Part shown: positions 63,279-64,000 of the stretch, one piece after another
Layout of the letters: each line of letters begins with the position of its first letter
Position numbering within the stretch: position 1 is the first letter of the stretch
From: Rufibacter ruber
GTDB lineage: Bacteria; Bacteroidota; Bacteroidia; Cytophagales; Hymenobacteraceae
Length of the DNA stretch: 64,000 nucleotides
Direction: 5' to 3'
Assembly: GCF_001647275.1 (NCBI RefSeq)
Contig: NZ_LRMM01000005.1
Span: 1-64,000 of the forward strand
Notes under the pieces: model-generated
What the model saw: only the letters and a program-made list of their open reading frames with translations
The model's database searches: none
Told to the model about the DNA's origin: nothing
Made by a program: the position numbers and the translations under genes

Positions 63279-63286
63279 TATCTTTA
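63279..63286 (+). promoter_or_regulatory. Candidate -7 box of the methylmalonyl-CoA mutase gene
   Basis: TATCTTTA is one mismatch from TAnnTTTG and lies 24 bp before the ATG at 63311. Confidence 0.42.
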
Positions 63287-63310
63287 CCCAATCATTTGCC
63301 GGTATTTCCT

Positions 63311-64000
63311 ATGACTGACACTACCTCTACTGAGGCATTATTCCCAGAGTTCGGGCCGGTGACGGCAGCGCAATGGGCCGCCAAGATACAGCAAGACCTA
63401 AAAGGCGCCAATCCCCGGGACCTGCACTGGCAGAGCTATGAGGGCATTGACGTGGCGCCTTTTTATACTCAGAAAGACCTCCCAAGGGAGGCAGCGTTTT
63501 TTTCCGCCCCCGGCCAATACCCGTACCTGCGCACGGCTAAGCAAGACAGGAATGCCTGGGTGAACCTGCAGCCCGTGCGGGCCACCGGCAAAGGCCGCGA
63601 GGCGGTAGACAAAGCCGTAGACGCCCTCACCCGCGGGGCAGACGGCATTCATTTCATCATGCTGAACGGCTTTGACTTTGACTGCGACTACCTGATTCAG
63701 GAGATTGACCTGAGCAAGGTGCCCGTTGCCTACACCGTCTCTACAGAGGCCGCCAACTTTCTGCACCACCTCACCACGGGGCTGCACCGCAAAAAGATTT
63801 CACTGGACAGCCTGCGGGGTTTCCTGAAGTGCTCGCCCATCATGTCTTCAGAGAGCTACAAGCAGCTGGACATGGAGCATGCGCTGCACCTGCTGGAACA
63901 GACCCTGGATGCACCCAACTTCTACGCCCTCACCATTAACGGCTCCCATTTCAGCAACAAGGGGGCCACGCTGGTGCAGGAAGTGGCCATCACGCTGGCC
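63311..64000 (+). CDS. mutA: Methylmalonyl-CoA mutase small subunit (3' truncated by window end)
   Basis: The first 230 codons of the small (alpha-type, catalytically inactive) subunit, with no stop before the window ends. The protein starts MTDTTSTEALFPEFGPVTAA, then QQDLKGANPRDLHWQSYEGI, YTQKDLP, PYLR, and WVNLQPVRATG, all matching the N-terminal barrel of the mutase. The large B12-binding subunit normally follows. The enzyme interconverts succinyl-CoA and methylmalonyl-CoA and needs adenosylcobalamin, which the PduO enzyme at 14120 makes. Homology is strong; only the gene symbol convention (mutA/mcmA) varies. Confidence 0.93.
   Translation, partial: MTDTTSTEALFPEFGPVTAAQWAAKIQQDLKGANPRDLHWQSYEGIDVAPFYTQKDLPREAAFFSAPGQYPYLRTAKQDRNAWVNLQPVRATGKGREAVDKAVDALTRGADGIHFIMLNGFDFDCDYLIQEIDLSKVPVAYTVSTEAANFLHHLTTGLHRKKISLDSLRGFLKCSPIMSSESYKQLDMEHALHLLEQTLDAPNFYALTINGSHFSNKGATLVQEVAITLA

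Overview
The window is chromosomal DNA of a Bacteroidota bacterium, most likely a member of Cytophagales/Hymenobacteraceae (Rufibacter- or Hymenobacter-like; the genus is an inference). The evidence is two SusC/SusD outer-membrane nutrient systems, PorQ- and PorE-like type IX secretion proteins, a bacillithiol synthase (BshA), TAnnTTTG-type promoter boxes, few Shine-Dalgarno sites, and intergenic repeat families of the kind seen in this phylum. I see no tRNA, rRNA, CRISPR array or intact insertion sequence.

Layout. 1-9.2 kb: mutL; a secreted GH3 glycosidase fused to a beta-lactamase-like domain; bshA; a small ParE/RelE-type toxin-antitoxin pair; a membrane protein; a NUDIX hydrolase. 9.3-14.7 kb: a tightly packed plus-strand operon, plsC-gatC-(large membrane/TPR protein)-ABC ATPase-PduO adenosyltransferase, closed by an intrinsic terminator. 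14.7-17.1 kb: a branched-chain aminotransferase, then prfB with the classical programmed +1 frameshift. 17.4-23.0 kb: an A+T-rich susC-susD-DUF1735 operon. 23.9-31 kb: a putative secreted zinc protease, S1/P1 nuclease, SDR, an unknown protein, hslU and porQ. 31-37.5 kb: lon, a PorE-like PD40/OmpA protein, a lipoprotein and a DUF6702 protein. 37.5-43.3 kb: rseP and dxr, a CNNM/CBS transporter-like protein and a GH3-type acyl-adenylase. 44-49.2 kb: OsmC, a PH-like membrane protein, 1-Cys peroxiredoxin, a 1.4 kb gene-poor tract with a large hairpin, an Rrf2 regulator and dnaA. 49.2-53.1 kb: a 5'-nucleotidase split into two genes and a CtlX-type amidinohydrolase. 53.6-61.1 kb: a second polysaccharide-utilization operon (susC-susD-GH3 beta-glucosidase). 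62.3-64 kb: a DUF72 protein and the start of the methylmalonyl-CoA mutase small subunit.

Functional links. The PduO adenosyltransferase makes the adenosylcobalamin needed by the methylmalonyl-CoA mutase at the right edge. The OsmC protein and 1-Cys peroxiredoxin (and bacillithiol from BshA) fit a thiol/peroxide defence. HslU, Lon, RseP and S1/P1 nuclease are housekeeping degradative functions.

The most striking signal is not a gene. About 31 copies of one ~40-bp, nearly perfect palindrome (consensus arms YGTTTTYGGCCTGTTTT / AAAACAGGCCRAAAACR) are spread through the window. They lie almost entirely at boundaries between transcription units, in tandem, convergent and divergent gaps, and are absent from inside the compact operons. 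Arms vary in a compensatory way, suggesting that the hairpin or dyad itself is maintained. Four further repeat families (a ~100-bp GTCATTCTG inverted repeat, a ~135-bp multi-hairpin element, a ~160-170-bp MITE-like element present in opposite orientations, and smaller palindromes) fill most of the remaining intergenic space.
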